From: Streptomyces sp. I6
Lineage (GTDB): Bacteria; Actinomycetota; Actinomycetes; Streptomycetales; Streptomycetaceae
DNA: 64,000 nt
Assembly (NCBI GenBank): GCA_003725745.1
Contig: RHDP01000001.1
Coordinates: 3,177,001 to 3,241,000 of the forward strand
Direction of reading: 5' to 3'
Translations under genes and position numbers: made by a program
Notes under the pieces: model-generated
Database searches by the model: none
Told to the model about the DNA's origin: nothing
The model's input: the letters and a program-made list of their open reading frames with translations, nothing else
Shown: positions 17,988-27,468 of the stretch, one piece after another
Layout: every line of letters begins with the position of its first letter
Numbering within the stretch: position 1 is the stretch's first letter

Positions 17988-19696
17988 TCCCCCGGATCCA
18001 CCAGCAGGGCAGCAACACTCTCGGGCTCCTGCGCTACCTGTACGGGAAGGGCACCCACGAGGAGCACATCGACCCGCACCTGGTCGCTTCCTTCGACGGC
18101 ATGGCCCCCGACCCCGGCCGCGACCCTGCGGTCACGAAGAAGGACCTCCAGCACCTCCTCGACCAGCCCCTGTCCCTCCTCGACGCGGACCGGCGTCCCG
18201 ACAAGCACGTGTGGCACTGCTCGGTGCGCGCCGCGCCCGACGACCCGATCCTGGCCGACGAACAGTGGGGCGACATCGCCCGTCGCATGGTCGCCGCCAC
18301 CGGCATCGACCCCGGCGACGGCGCCGGCTGCCGCTGGGCCGCCGTCCGGCACGCCGACGACCACATCCACATCATCGCCACCCTCGTCCGCGAGGACGGA
18401 CGCCGCCCCGACCACCACCGCTCCGGCAAACGCGCCCAGGCCGAGTGCCGACTGATCGAAAAGGAACTCGGCCTGCACCAGGTCGCACCCGGGGACGGCA
18501 CCGCCGCCAAGCGGGCCACCAGTGCGGAGCGGCACAAGGCCGAACGCACGGGCAGGGGGCGTCCGGCGCGGGAGGAGCTGCGGGAGACCGTACGGCGCGC
18601 GGTCGCCGGCGCCGGCAGCGATGAGGAGTTCTTTGACCGGCTGGCCGCCGCCGGTCTGCTGATCGGCAAGCGCATCGCGCCCTCCGGTGACCTGCTCGGC
18701 TACAAGGTCGCGCTGCCCGATGACCGCAACGGGGACAAGGAGCCGGTGTTCTACGCAGGCTCCACGCTCGCACCCGATCTGTCCCTGCCCCGCATCCGCG
18801 AACGCTGGGCCCTGCCAGCGGAGGCTGCCGCCTCGGCGGACGGCTCTGGGCCGGAACAACCCCCCTTGCCGGACGTGACAGGTCCCGCGTTCGCGCGGCG
18901 CCGGGCCACCGCCGCCACCTGGCAGGCGCTGCTGATCATCGATCACGGTGGTGACGGCACGGCAGCGGCCCAGATCGCTGCAGCGGGGGAGATCCTGGAC
19001 GCGCTGGCCAAGACCTCCGCCGCCCACACCCGCAAGGAGCTGCGCGAGGCGGCCTTCGTGTTCGAGCGGGCCAGCCGCTCCCGCGTGAGGGCTGTACGCG
19101 GGCACGAACGGGCCCTGCGACAGGCCGCCCGTGACCTCGTTCGTAGTGGACCCGCCCTGGGCCGCGGGGAAGACGGCGCCACCGCCGCCATGCTCATCGA
19201 CATGGTCTTCTTCCTCGCCATCGCCGCGGCGAACTGGCACGCGAAGAAGGAGCACGCGCAGCAGGCCGCCGCAGGTCAGCAGGCAGCTGAACACCTTCGG
19301 GCAGCCTACGAATCCGCAGCAGCCCAGCCGATGGCCGTCCTGCGGCAGCGAGGCCAGCGTCTGGCGCCGCGTGTTCGGCAACGGCACGCCGACCTGCTCC
19401 AGCAAGTGCTGCCGGAGCTGGCCGAGCGGATCCGCGCCGAGGCCGGCTGGGCCGCCCTGGCCTCCACTCTCGACGACGTCCGCAAGGCCGGCCACGACCC
19501 GGCCGTTCTGCTGGCCGACGCCGCACGACGACGTGAGCTCGACACCGCCGACTCCATCAGCGATGTCCTCGTGTGGCGCCTGCGCCGCAGTGCACACCTG
19601 CTGGCCCTCCCCCAAGCCCCGACGGAACGGCCACGATGGGCACTCGGCGCACCGCACCCCTCGCGCCCGTCACGCAACCGGCCACCAGCGCCGTGA
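17984..19696 (+). CDS. Relaxase/mobilization nuclease (MOBP-type)
   Basis: Strand-transferase that nicks oriT and pilots single-stranded DNA. The three-histidine metal site is visible in HADDHIHIIATL (H123, H127, H129). The N-terminal motif with the candidate tyrosine is GSNTLGLLRYLYGKG. The remaining 400 residues are mostly helical. GTG at 17984 overlaps the MobC stop (GTGA). At 570 residues it is typical of actinobacterial MOBP relaxases. With no coupling protein or T4SS in the island, transfer would need a helper. Confidence 0.88.
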   Translation: MIPRIHQQGSNTLGLLRYLYGKGTHEEHIDPHLVASFDGMAPDPGRDPAVTKKDLQHLLDQPLSLLDADRRPDKHVWHCSVRAAPDDPILADEQWGDIARRMVAATGIDPGDGAGCRWAAVRHADDHIHIIATLVREDGRRPDHHRSGKRAQAECRLIEKELGLHQVAPGDGTAAKRATSAERHKAERTGRGRPAREELRETVRRAVAGAGSDEEFFDRLAAAGLLIGKRIAPSGDLLGYKVALPDDRNGDKEPVFYAGSTLAPDLSLPRIRERWALPAEAAASADGSGPEQPPLPDVTGPAFARRRATAATWQALLIIDHGGDGTAAAQIAAAGEILDALAKTSAAHTRKELREAAFVFERASRSRVRAVRGHERALRQAARDLVRSGPALGRGEDGATAAMLIDMVFFLAIAAANWHAKKEHAQQAAAGQQAAEHLRAAYESAAAQPMAVLRQRGQRLAPRVRQRHADLLQQVLPELAERIRAEAGWAALASTLDDVRKAGHDPAVLLADAARRRELDTADSISDVLVWRLRRSAHLLALPQAPTERPRWALGAPHPSRPSRNRPPAP

Positions 19697-19749
19697 ACGA
19701 CCACAGCCGACGGCGCTGACCAGCGAAAAAGAGGCGAAATATAGCCGAC

Positions 19750-19776
19750 GATCGCCGGTTGGCCAAACCGGCGATC
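19750..19776 (+). terminator. Terminator after the relaxase gene
   Basis: Perfect 11-bp stem GATCGCCGGTT (19750-19760) / AACCGGCGATC (19766-19776) with a 5-nt loop, about 55 bp beyond the relaxase stop. Confidence 0.75.
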
Positions 19777-19951
19777 CTCCGGACCATCGGTGCCCAGAAG
19801 CCCCACAACATGCCCTTGGCACCCTCGTCCCCACCGCAGTCGAGCGCGCGGCACCCCCGCCACCGGCCCACGCTCAGCAACCACCCTTCCGCGAGCACCC
19901 TGCCTCTCGCCAGCACCAACCGATCTCACGACACCACACAAGGAACCACCC

Positions 19952-20247
19952 ATGCCCTCCTCCGTTCGCCCCGAAGTCGTCCTCCTCCTCACCACGTTGG
20001 ACCTCAACCACCCGACACCCGGCAGCGCCCCTACCACCGCGACGGACGCCCGTTCACCCGCGCCGAGCGCGACCTGCTGACCACCTTCACCCCGGAGGAA
20101 AAGACCGCCGTGATAGCGCAGATACAGCTCGAAGGGGAATGGCAGCGTGAACTCGACGAGATGAAGGACGCCTTCGTCGACCTGCTCATGAAGTACTTCG
20201 CCAAGCTCCCGAGGGATCCGTGGTCAGCGACGCCGTCGTCATCATGA
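19952..20247 (+). CDS. Small hypothetical protein (frameshifted)
   Basis: Starts MPSSVRPEVVLLLTTLDLNH. The downstream frame carries TRQRPYHRDGRPFTRAERDL and EEKTAVIAQIQLEGEWQREL, a helical, charged protein of about 98 residues. The frame changes at the C-run 20011-20013; one extra C joins the two parts. An AAGGAA ribosome site precedes ATG at 19952. I do not recognise the family. It ends inside the next small gene's start region, suggesting coupling. Confidence 0.55.
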
Positions 20248-20339
20248 CCGACGAGGACTACGCGAAGTTCGAACACCTGGCCGAGATCGCCACAGCGGAA
20301 GACACCCTCGAATTCCGCGCCTTGTACGAAGGAAGCTGA
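20220..20339 (+). CDS. 39-residue hypothetical protein
   Basis: GTG at 20220 has a GAGG ribosome site 6 nt upstream and overlaps the previous gene by 28 nt. The peptide is acidic and helical (MTDEDYAKFEHLAEIATAED, then TLEFRALYEGS) and ends 35 nt before a strong terminator. Function unknown. Its clear amino-acid bias and linkage to the preceding gene support it as real. Confidence 0.45.
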   Translation: MVSDAVVIMTDEDYAKFEHLAEIATAEDTLEFRALYEGS

Positions 20340-20373
20340 CCGGCCGCACACCACGACGGCCCGCTCTGCGGAT

Positions 20374-20414
20374 ACCCGAAGCCGGGCCTCCCGAAGGGAG
20401 GCCCGGCTTCGGGT
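20374..20414. terminator. Bidirectional terminator, 19-bp perfect stem
   Basis: ACCCGAAGCCGGGCCTCCC (20374-20392), loop GAA, and its exact complement (20396-20414). It separates the convergent small genes and the DUF317 gene. Confidence 0.9.
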
Positions 20415-20429
20415 GCGTTGGACGGGCCC

Positions 20430-21248
20430 TCAGCAGGCCGGAGCGCGCAGGAGCCGATCGCGTGTACTCTCCGGCAGCACCCGGCGCAGCACCGGCGCAC
20501 TGGAACTGAGGGAGTCGGCGAACGCGGCGACGAGGTCGTGCGGCACGCTGCTGCTGAACGAAGCCGCCCACAAGTAGCCCGCACCGACCACCGGCTCGGC
20601 CCACGCCTGCCACCCCGCCAGGGCCGCCTCGCCAGCCTCGGCCACCAGCGCGAGCGGGTCGCCATCCTGGATGAGGGGCGGCACCTCACCCAGGTGGATG
20701 TGGGAGGCGAACGTTGGATCCACCGCTCCCGTGCCCTGGTCGACGTCGCGCAGCCACCCGTGCGCCGTTACCGCGTCGAGGACCAGCTCGGGGCCACCAC
20801 ACGGCAGGGCGGGCTGATCGCGGGCGGCGAGCGCGGCCAGGAAGCTGGCGAGGATCTCTCCCGGGACGTCGGGGGTGAAGTAGGCCGACCACTGGGCGAG
20901 CGGGCTGCGCAGGTCCGTACGGGCGGACACTTGCCAGGCGATCGGCAGGTTCCCCAGGTGGAACGGCTCGTCCGGCAGGACCCACTGCGCCCACCGCAGG
21001 AAGTCGGGGCTGATGTGCAGGACGGTGCTGCGCAGGACATGGCGGTCTTCCGGCGCCTCATCAGGCTCCTGGCGCCCGCGGACGAGCGTCAGGTTCGTCC
21101 ACCCCAGATCGGCGAGCGTGTCAGCGACGGCGTCGTAGAGGCGGCCGTCGTCACCGGCCAGGTGCCGAGGTCCGACCCAGTACGCGGACGGGACGCAGGC
21201 CGGAGCTGGTGGATCGATCGGTACGTCGGGATGCAGGTGCGTCTCCAA
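20430..21248 (-). CDS. DUF317-family protein
   Basis: A 272-residue soluble protein. SAYWVGPRHLAGDDGRLYD near the start and PDFLRWAQWVLPDEPFHLG with W-rich spacing recall DUF317, a family of unknown function abundant on Streptomyces integrative elements and plasmids; two repeats seem to be present. It likely belongs to the element backbone. Family assignment is from memory of its pattern. Confidence 0.65.
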   Translation of the reverse strand: METHLHPDVPIDPPAPACVPSAYWVGPRHLAGDDGRLYDAVADTLADLGWTNLTLVRGRQEPDEAPEDRHVLRSTVLHISPDFLRWAQWVLPDEPFHLGNLPIAWQVSARTDLRSPLAQWSAYFTPDVPGEILASFLAALAARDQPALPCGGPELVLDAVTAHGWLRDVDQGTGAVDPTFASHIHLGEVPPLIQDGDPLALVAEAGEAALAGWQAWAEPVVGAGYLWAASFSSSVPHDLVAAFADSLSSSAPVLRRVLPESTRDRLLRAPAC

Positions 21249-21417
21249 GGGGCTGGGGGCTGGGGCTTGATGCCGCCAGCGGTGTGTTAAAGCTGGATGG
21301 GGGTGCCGGGTCCGCTTCGCGGCGGCCTCGGGTGGCTGATGGCCGGGCTACCCCGTCTCGCCCTCACCAGGCAGACGACAAGGTTTCCCCCACGGCGCCG
21401 ACTCGAGCCTCTGGCTG

Positions 21418-21777
21418 TCACAACCGCTGGGAGGTCTCCAGCACACGAGCGACCGCGGCGGCGACGACATCCGCCGGCGTCTCGGTGTCGAAGGACATCT
21501 GGTAGCCGCGCACCTTGGCCGTACCGATGACGGCGATCTTCCACCCCTCGCCGTCGGTACCAGGACGCCCGAGCGGAAACCATCCAAGGTAGAAGCGCCC
21601 ATCCTTCGAGTTGACGTGCACGTCCGCGCGGTCGTCCACGACGAGGTGGAAGTCGTCGGCGGAGAACTGATCCATCACGAGCGTGGCCTGACCCGGGCCG
21701 AGCAGCCACTCACGCAGCCGCAGGGCCTCGACCGTGGTGGAGAATCCGGGACCCTGGGGTGCCGCAATCACGGGCAA
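21418..21777 (-). CDS. Short DUF317-like protein
   Basis: A 119-residue protein with DDFHLVVDDRADVHVNSKDG and LGWFPLGRPGTDGEGWKIAV. This layout (strand-rich, W-containing, then ETPADVVAAAVARVL) resembles the C-terminal half of DUF317 proteins, and the preceding gene on this strand is of that family. No catalytic motif seen. The 169 bp between the two genes hold nothing recognisable. Confidence 0.5.
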   Translation of the reverse strand: MPVIAAPQGPGFSTTVEALRLREWLLGPGQATLVMDQFSADDFHLVVDDRADVHVNSKDGRFYLGWFPLGRPGTDGEGWKIAVIGTAKVRGYQMSFDTETPADVVAAAVARVLETSQRL

Positions 21778-22058
21778 TCACCTCGTTGACCTGGAGCTTT
21801 TACGAGAAGGTCGTCCAGGTTCACATGCCCTTGCGGCGTTGGCCAGTCATTCATGGATCTTTGCCGTCTGCCCCCGGCGAACCAAAGACGCAGAGCGTCA
21901 GACCCCGCTGTCCAGCCGCGGAAAACGGCGTGCCCGCAGTAGGGCCAGTGCTGATAGCTGCCCCACGGATGGGATCGAGGCTGCACGCGCTAACGCAGAT
22001 GAACAGCACCCCGGAGTCCCAGGCCCGGCCGCCTCGGGGGTGACCTAGCAACCGAAGC

Positions 22059-22502
22059 CTAGGCCAGCGCCACCCAGGCAGCCTTGGTTCCGCAGTTCGT
22101 GACCTGGAAGCCCCACTGTCCCCGGGTCAGCTCGTGCACGATGTGCAGGCCCCGTCCGCGCTCAGTGAGTAGCCCGCTCACTGCCTCTGACGCGGTGGCT
22201 TCCAGCGCGGGCACGGCAGCCAGGTAGAGGTCCGTAGGAAGCAGCGGATTCCCATCGTGGATCTCGCAGATGTATCGCCCGGCAACAGAGCGAAGGTGTA
22301 CCTCGTACGGGCCGCACGCGTGCTCGTGCGCGTTCGCCACGAGCTCCGAGATGGCCAAGACCCCGTCGCTGACGACGTCCCCGGGCAGGCCCAAGTCCTT
22401 GAGGACATGTCGCAGAACCGCGCGGGCTTCGCCGGTCGGGTTGAGGGTGCGGTCGGTCCAGCGGTACACGAGGCCGACAGCGTTGGATGGCGCGCTGGTC
22501 AT
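22059..22502 (-). CDS. RsbW-like ATP-binding protein (HATPase_c)
   Basis: A 147-residue GHKL-fold protein, the size of Streptomyces anti-sigma-factor kinases. The N box is ISELVANAHEHA; the G1 box is altered (IHDGNPLLP); the G2 box is LTERGRGLHIV. ATG at 22502 has an AGGAGG site. Such proteins usually bind a sigma factor or phosphorylate an anti-anti-sigma partner; no partner gene lies next to it. It may link the island to host regulation, but that is inference. Confidence 0.75.
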   Translation of the reverse strand: MTSAPSNAVGLVYRWTDRTLNPTGEARAVLRHVLKDLGLPGDVVSDGVLAISELVANAHEHACGPYEVHLRSVAGRYICEIHDGNPLLPTDLYLAAVPALEATASEAVSGLLTERGRGLHIVHELTRGQWGFQVTNCGTKAAWVALA

Positions 22503-22712
22503 CGGGCGGCAGACCTCCTGTGGGTGACAGCGATGGCCTCCTCCCGGGGCTGCGACGTGGTCGCGGAAGTGCGGCCAGTACGCGGCTGAGAGGCGTACTG
22601 GCCGCACGAACCACCCTGGCTTCGCGCGGCCCCGGGAAGATCGTGGCTCAGGTACCAGCCACGAGGCCGGTCGCGAGTCACGCACTCAACGATGGATGCC
22701 GGTGCGCCTGAT

Positions 22713-22732
22713 GCTCATGGGCGTTTATGAGC
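22713..22732. promoter_or_regulatory. Palindromic site GCTCAT-N8-ATGAGC
   Basis: GCTCATGGGCGTTTATGAGC is a hyphenated palindrome. Its right half GCGTTTATGAGC occurs inverted at 26601-26612. It lies between divergent genes at 22502 and 22830. A shared regulator, perhaps the XRE protein at 25-26.6 kb, is plausible. Confidence 0.45.
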
Positions 22733-22829
22733 GCAGGGGGCGCGAGCGGGCGACAGGGCGCTCCAGCGAGACCGCCGACCCGCCGCCGGCCTTCGCCTGC
22801 GCCCCTCTGATCACTGGGAGTATGGGCGG

Positions 22830-23453
22830 GTGAGTGCTGACGTGTTGGGACGCTGGGTGCCAGATCGTCCCGAGGATGTGGCCGCGGACTTCGCCAAGAC
22901 GGACTTCCCGTGGTGGATCGCCGGTGGCTACGCGATCGAACTCGCGGTCGGCCGCGAGCTGCGCGCACACGGCGACCTCGACGTCCTCGTCCTCCGACGC
23001 GACCAAGCCCTCGTACGTGAACTGCTGGCCGACTGGGACCTGTACGTGGCGGACCCGCCCGGCCAAGGGGAATTGCGACCGTGGCGTCCTGGAGAGGTCC
23101 TACGGCCGCCGCTCCACGACATCTGGTGCCGCCGCACGCCCAAGGCGCCCTGGTCGGTGCAGCTCATGCTGGACGAGGCCGAGGGCACCCAGTGGGTCTC
23201 GCGGCGAGACCCGGCGATCCGCCTCCCGATCGACCAGCTCGGACGCACGACCGAGACAGGCATCCCGTATCTCGCGCCCGAGGTGCAGCTCTTCTACAAG
23301 GCGAAGGCGACCCGGGACAAGGATGAGACCGACTTCGAAGCGGTACTGCCGCTGCTCGACGCTCCGGCGCGCGCCTGGCTGGCAGACGCGATCAAGGTGA
23401 TCGCGCCCACCCATCACTGGCTCCGCCGGCTCCTGCCGGTCAGCCGAACGTGA
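22830..23453 (+). CDS. Nucleotidyltransferase, aminoglycoside adenylyltransferase-like
   Basis: A 207-residue protein of the polymerase-beta superfamily. WWIAGGYAIELAVGRELRAH followed by GDLDVLVLRRD supplies the helix and the D-x-D metal motif (about residues 28-57). The layout resembles aminoglycoside-2''-type adenylyltransferases. Whether it confers resistance cannot be told from sequence. GTG at 22830 follows a GGGCGG site. Its 3' end overlaps the convergent gene by 14 nt. Confidence 0.7.
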   Translation: MSADVLGRWVPDRPEDVAADFAKTDFPWWIAGGYAIELAVGRELRAHGDLDVLVLRRDQALVRELLADWDLYVADPPGQGELRPWRPGEVLRPPLHDIWCRRTPKAPWSVQLMLDEAEGTQWVSRRDPAIRLPIDQLGRTTETGIPYLAPEVQLFYKAKATRDKDETDFEAVLPLLDAPARAWLADAIKVIAPTHHWLRRLLPVSRT

Positions 23454-23898
23454 GCAGCGGAACGTCGTAGAGGTGGGGGTTCCGGGGCCGGGTCATCGTG
23501 GGCGACGTGACTTCCACGATCAGCAGCTCGCTGAGGAACTGGACCTTGGCGCTGAGGAGGTGGCTCGTCCTGCCGTCGGCCGACTGGGCCTTCAGGCCGG
23601 CGGAGACGTGGATGTGCGGGAGTATTCCGCCGGTGGCGGGGTCCTGGGCGAGGGTGCCGGCGCCGAACGCCTCGACGTTGGTTACGTACGTCTTCGCCCA
23701 GACCGGTGCGTCCGGGTCCTCGAGCCTCTCGCAGGCACCCACGATCTCGGCCTCCGCGAAGGCTCCGATGAACGAGGGGATGTAGCCCTGCCGGACGCCG
23801 TTGTCCCGGCAGAAGGTGGACAGCGCCTCGAAGAAGTCCTCCCCGTGGTCGAAGGTGACGCCGAAGGTACGGCCGACGGTCAGCTCATGAGCACGCAT
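23440..23898 (-). CDS. PPC/DUF296-domain protein
   Basis: A 152-residue protein covering one PPC (DUF296) domain. The core includes GEDFFEALSTFCRDNGVRQG, FIGAFAEAEI and the conserved GGILPHIHVSAG, whose histidines bind metal in characterised relatives. These domains occur in DNA-binding plant proteins and as free-standing bacterial proteins of unclear function. It follows the asparaginase gene by 27 nt on the same strand, so the two are probably co-transcribed. Confidence 0.8.
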   Translation of the reverse strand: MRAHELTVGRTFGVTFDHGEDFFEALSTFCRDNGVRQGYIPSFIGAFAEAEIVGACERLEDPDAPVWAKTYVTNVEAFGAGTLAQDPATGGILPHIHVSAGLKAQSADGRTSHLLSAKVQFLSELLIVEVTSPTMTRPRNPHLYDVPLLTFG

Positions 23899-23925
23899 GT
23901 GCGGGTGTCTCCAGATGAGGTGGGA

Positions 23926-24927
23926 TCAGCGGGCGGAGGCGGTGGTGAAGGTCTCGCGGACCGTCGCTCCGTCGGCGCCTTGGGCGAGCAGGGCCTGCAG
24001 CAGGAGCCGCGCCTGGTACGGGCCGAGGTCTCCGGCGCCGATGAGCCCTCGTCCGAGGAGGTCCTTCTCGGAGCCGGCGAAGCCGTACGTGTCCGAGAGG
24101 ACGGGTCCGTTGCCGATGCGGGAGGCGAGGACCACGGGGATGCGGGACGCGAGCTTGGTGAGCCCTTCGACGAGGCGCTCCGGCACGTGGCCGACACCGA
24201 AGGCCGCGACCACGAGCCCGTCGCAGTTGCCGTCCCACAGGTCGAGCAGTGCACCGTCGTCGCCAAGGGTGACGACGTAGAGCCCGACACGCGCCTCACG
24301 GCCGGGGGCGCCGACCAGCGGCCCGCGGGTCGGTAGGCCGCCCGCCATCCGCACCCGGTTCTCCGCGACCCGCGCGATCGGTCCGCACGACGGTGAGGTG
24401 AAGGCGGCTGGGCTGGTGGTGTGGGATTTGCGGACGGTCCGGGCCGAGTGGATCTCGTCGCCGAGTACGACGAGGCAGCCGGCGCCCCTGAGTCCAGGGT
24501 CGGCGGCGGCCAGGACCGCGGCGTAGAGGTTGGCCGGACCGTCGGCGCCGGGGAGGGTGGGGTTGCGCATCGCGCCGGTGACGACGACCGGCTGCTCGTG
24601 GCCGTGGTAGAGGTCGAGGAGGAAGGCGGTCTCCTCGATGGTGTCGGTGCCCTGGGTGATGACGACGCCGTCGACGTCTCCGGTCTCCAGCTCCGCCGTG
24701 ATCGCGGCCGACAGCGCGGTGAGATCCTCGAAGGTCAGGGAGGCGCCGGGCAGGCGTCGGAAGTCCCGCACCTTGAGGCCGATGCCGCTCGTGGCCAGGG
24801 CGGGTACCGCGGCGAGGAGTTCGTGGGCCGAGAGCGCGGGTACGACGCCTCCGGTGGTGGGATCGGTGGTCATGGCGATCGTGCCGCCGAGGGAGAAAAC
24901 CGCCACGTTCCTGACCGACTCCGTCAT
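23926..24927 (-). CDS. L-asparaginase
   Basis: Hydrolyses asparagine to aspartate and ammonia. Both threonine motifs are present: VFSLGGTIAMT near the N-terminus (about T16) and VVITQGTDTIEETAF (about residues 92-106). The C-terminal GNGPVLSDTYGF region is also typical. At 333 residues without a signal peptide it should be cytoplasmic. ATG at 24927 has an AGGGG site. It is cargo of the island with the PPC protein and lies just downstream of an XRE regulator on the same strand. Confidence 0.88.
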   Translation of the reverse strand: MTESVRNVAVFSLGGTIAMTTDPTTGGVVPALSAHELLAAVPALATSGIGLKVRDFRRLPGASLTFEDLTALSAAITAELETGDVDGVVITQGTDTIEETAFLLDLYHGHEQPVVVTGAMRNPTLPGADGPANLYAAVLAAADPGLRGAGCLVVLGDEIHSARTVRKSHTTSPAAFTSPSCGPIARVAENRVRMAGGLPTRGPLVGAPGREARVGLYVVTLGDDGALLDLWDGNCDGLVVAAFGVGHVPERLVEGLTKLASRIPVVLASRIGNGPVLSDTYGFAGSEKDLLGRGLIGAGDLGPYQARLLLQALLAQGADGATVRETFTTASAR

Positions 24928-24986
24928 ATCCCCTGCTTCCCTGTCCGGACGCCGCCGAGCGCTGCCTCGCGAGTGGTTCACGCAGG

Positions 24987-26557
24987 CTATCGGGTCGGCG
25001 CCGTCCGGGTACGCGGAATGATCACCAGCTGTTCGGCCACGAACCGGCAGGCGGCCTCCAGCCCTTCGAGGCCGAGCAACCGGCTGCGCGGCCGGGCCAG
25101 CCGCTCCGTGCCGACGGCCGACAACTGTGCGCACCTGCGACCGAGCCAGGACGTATCGAGGCCGAGGTACTCCGCGGTTGCCGCCAGGCGTTGTCCGGCC
25201 TGCTCAGCCGCCGTGGCCGAGTGGTGGCTGACGTGGCCCGTCACGTCGGCGAACGTCCGTAGGGCGCCCGGCCGCGCGGTGACCGCGAGATGGGACGCCC
25301 CTCGGTCCGTACCCATGAGGCGATCACTGCTCGGCGCCCATGGGAGAGAGCGAAGCCGTCGGTGTGTGCGAAGCCTCCGTCGTCCGTCACCCAGGTGCGG
25401 ATACCGAAGGACTCCATGAGCGCGATGGCGAGGAACATCAGAACGCGCTCGTACGCCGGCGAGGAGGCGACCGCAGCCTCGGGGACGCAGAACCCCCGGC
25501 CGCTGGTACCGCCCGGACGCCTGGGCGCCATTCGTTCCAGGTACTGGTACTTGTGCCGGAAGAACAGCCACGTGGCGGCCTCCTCACCGCGCTGTTCCCT
25601 GGTCCAGAAGACGGGTGCGTCGCCTAGGTCGTCACGGTGGCCCAGGATGTACCGGGCTGCGGTCTCCGAGCCGATCAGCATCCGGGAGACTTCGGTCAGA
25701 CCGAGGTCGGAGGCGAGCGGAGGGCCTGGGGAAGCGGTGAGCGAAGCCAGCGACGTGTGCAGAGGCTGGTCGTCACCGAGCAGTGCCGCCTCGAATCCGG
25801 ACACGGCCCACAAGATGCCGTAAGTCAGGTCGTCCAGTTCATACGCGGCGGGGATGTCGACCGGGTCGGAGGCGGTGGCACGTACGCCGCTCGGTCGGGC
25901 GTCGGTGACGAACTGCCGGACCGCCCCGTCCACCGTGCGATTCGCCACGAGGAGCGCGCGCATCGGCATGGTGCGCCAGGCATCCAGCTCCGGGCGGGAG
26001 TCGAGTCTCAGGCTGTCCCCGAGGAAGGAGGCCGCGGGAAGGGTCAAAACGGGAATCGCCGTCGTAGAGACGGACCGGCCGGCGGGTAACAGAAGCTGGC
26101 CCGGCCCTTCGGGCAGCGCCGCGTACCCACGAGCTCCGGCATCCGCCACCCCCGGTCGGCCCGCGGAGTCCGAAATGTGCGGATCGGCCGTGGGCAGGAG
26201 TCCGAGCAGCTCCTCCGGAACTCCCAGCGCATCGGTCCACTGGACGAACTGCCGTCGGTCACGGATCTGCTTGAGTCCGCGTTCCAGTCTGCTGACCTCG
26301 GCCTGGTCGATGTTGACTATCCGCGCCACGCCGGCCTGGGAGAGGCCCGTGTGCTTTCTGAACAGCTTGACGACGGTGCCGAGTTCCCATGCGGCCACGG
26401 CTCGCCGGACCGTCGGATCACGCCAGAAGGCCGGGTCGGCTCGACGGGCGGCCGGGCCGTCCTGGCACGAGGCGCATCGTGTACCGGCGTTGAAGCGGCT
26501 GAGAAGGGCACCGCAGCGCGTACACCGCCGTTGTCCGCTGTCGACCATGGTCGGCAT
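24987..26557 (-). CDS. Zinc-ribbon XRE regulator with long C-terminal domain (frameshifted)
   Basis: The N-terminus has a two-CxxC zinc ribbon (CTRCGALL and CASC). It is followed by an XRE helix-turn-helix (FRKHTGLSQAGVARIVNIDQ, about residues 65-95) and a 400-residue domain of the kind seen in large Streptomyces XRE regulators. The frame breaks at the C-run 25298-25301: RRAVIASWVRTEG continues, after one added base, as ASHLAVTARPGALRTFADV and ends at 24987. Restored length is about 523 residues. ATG at 26557 or 26548 could be the start. It lies divergent to the biosynthetic operon, with the GCTCATAA repeats between them, so it is a good candidate for the operon's regulator. Confidence 0.75.
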
Positions 26558-26600
26558 TCTGCCTCGCTCTGCGACCACCCGGACACAGTCCGCTCGTGGG

Positions 26601-26620
26601 GCTCATAAACGCTCATAAGC
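26601..26620. promoter_or_regulatory. Tandem decamers GCTCATAAAC GCTCATAAGC
   Basis: Two adjacent 10-bp repeats in the divergent region between the zinc-ribbon XRE gene and the biosynthetic operon. The first 12 bp recur inverted at 22721-22732. Probably operator half-sites. Confidence 0.5.
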
Positions 26621-26706
26621 GTGGGCCTTCGTGGCGGCCATCGTGGTGGAGCACCACCGACCGGAGCCGCGTGCCGCGACTCCCCGGACACGTGAGGATC
26701 CGACCT

Positions 26707-27468
26707 GTGACCTCCTTGACCCTGCCGCCCAGGCCCCCCGATTCGCCGCCGCTGATCCATGCCTGGCAGACGCTGGCGGACGGGCTGCTGACCCAGCGGC
26801 TCCATCTCCATCTCGATGAATGGCGGGCTGCCGTCGCCGAAGAGAAGGCACTGCCGGACGTGCCGAGCGCCGATGTCTCGGTGCTGGCCCAGCGCCCGTC
26901 AACGCTGCCGGCAGGCGACGAGTCCGCGATGGCGCTGCTGGAGGACGCCGGGCTCGGCTTCTGGTGGGAGCTGCCCCAGCGGCACGGGGCGGAGTCGCGG
27001 AACCGGCGCGGGGCACTCCACCGTGCCGCCGACACCGCTGCCCAGAACCTCCTCGCGGAGCAGTCCGGGGCAGCCTGGTGCGGCGCCGTGACCGCCGTCA
27101 GCGCCGCCGCCGCATGGTGGGTGGGCTTCTTCGCGGTCATCCGCCACCGCGGGTTGCACCACATCACGTTGGAGCCGCACCCGGGCACGCTTCATGAGCA
27201 GGCCCTGGGCACCGCGGTGGGCACCGTGGCCCACGGAATGGCCACGCGAGTGATGGAGGCGGCGCTGCGCGGCTCCGTCGACGACCCCACCCTCCGCGCC
27301 GCGTACTGCCGGGCTATCGAGGCCGGCATCTGCGCCGAGCCCGAGCTGCCCCGCCTTATCGACGAGTTGGCAGAGCTCCGGCTGGTGGACCTGGTGTCCA
27401 CCACGGCCCGCTGGCGGGGTCGCTTCACCAAGTACGCCGGCGGCACGGGGGCGGGGCAGGTCGAATGA
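26707..27468 (+). CDS. Hypothetical protein, first gene of the biosynthetic operon
   Basis: About 253 residues from GTG at 26707 (GAGG ribosome site); the reading frame is open upstream but lacks a better start. The protein is soluble and helical, with a cluster of histidines (VIRHRGLHHITLEPHPG) and a C-terminal acidic helix (LPRLIDELAELRLVDLV). I do not recognise a family. It overlaps the following kinase gene by 4 nt, so a role in the same pathway is likely. Confidence 0.6.
   Translation: MTSLTLPPRPPDSPPLIHAWQTLADGLLTQRLHLHLDEWRAAVAEEKALPDVPSADVSVLAQRPSTLPAGDESAMALLEDAGLGFWWELPQRHGAESRNRRGALHRAADTAAQNLLAEQSGAAWCGAVTAVSAAAAWWVGFFAVIRHRGLHHITLEPHPGTLHEQALGTAVGTVAHGMATRVMEAALRGSVDDPTLRAAYCRAIEAGICAEPELPRLIDELAELRLVDLVSTTARWRGRFTKYAGGTGAGQVE

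Noticed and set aside
22830-23453. Firm call of an aminoglycoside resistance gene
   Set aside because: The fold fits adenylyltransferases, but substrate cannot be read from sequence and the motif is shared with many non-resistance proteins.
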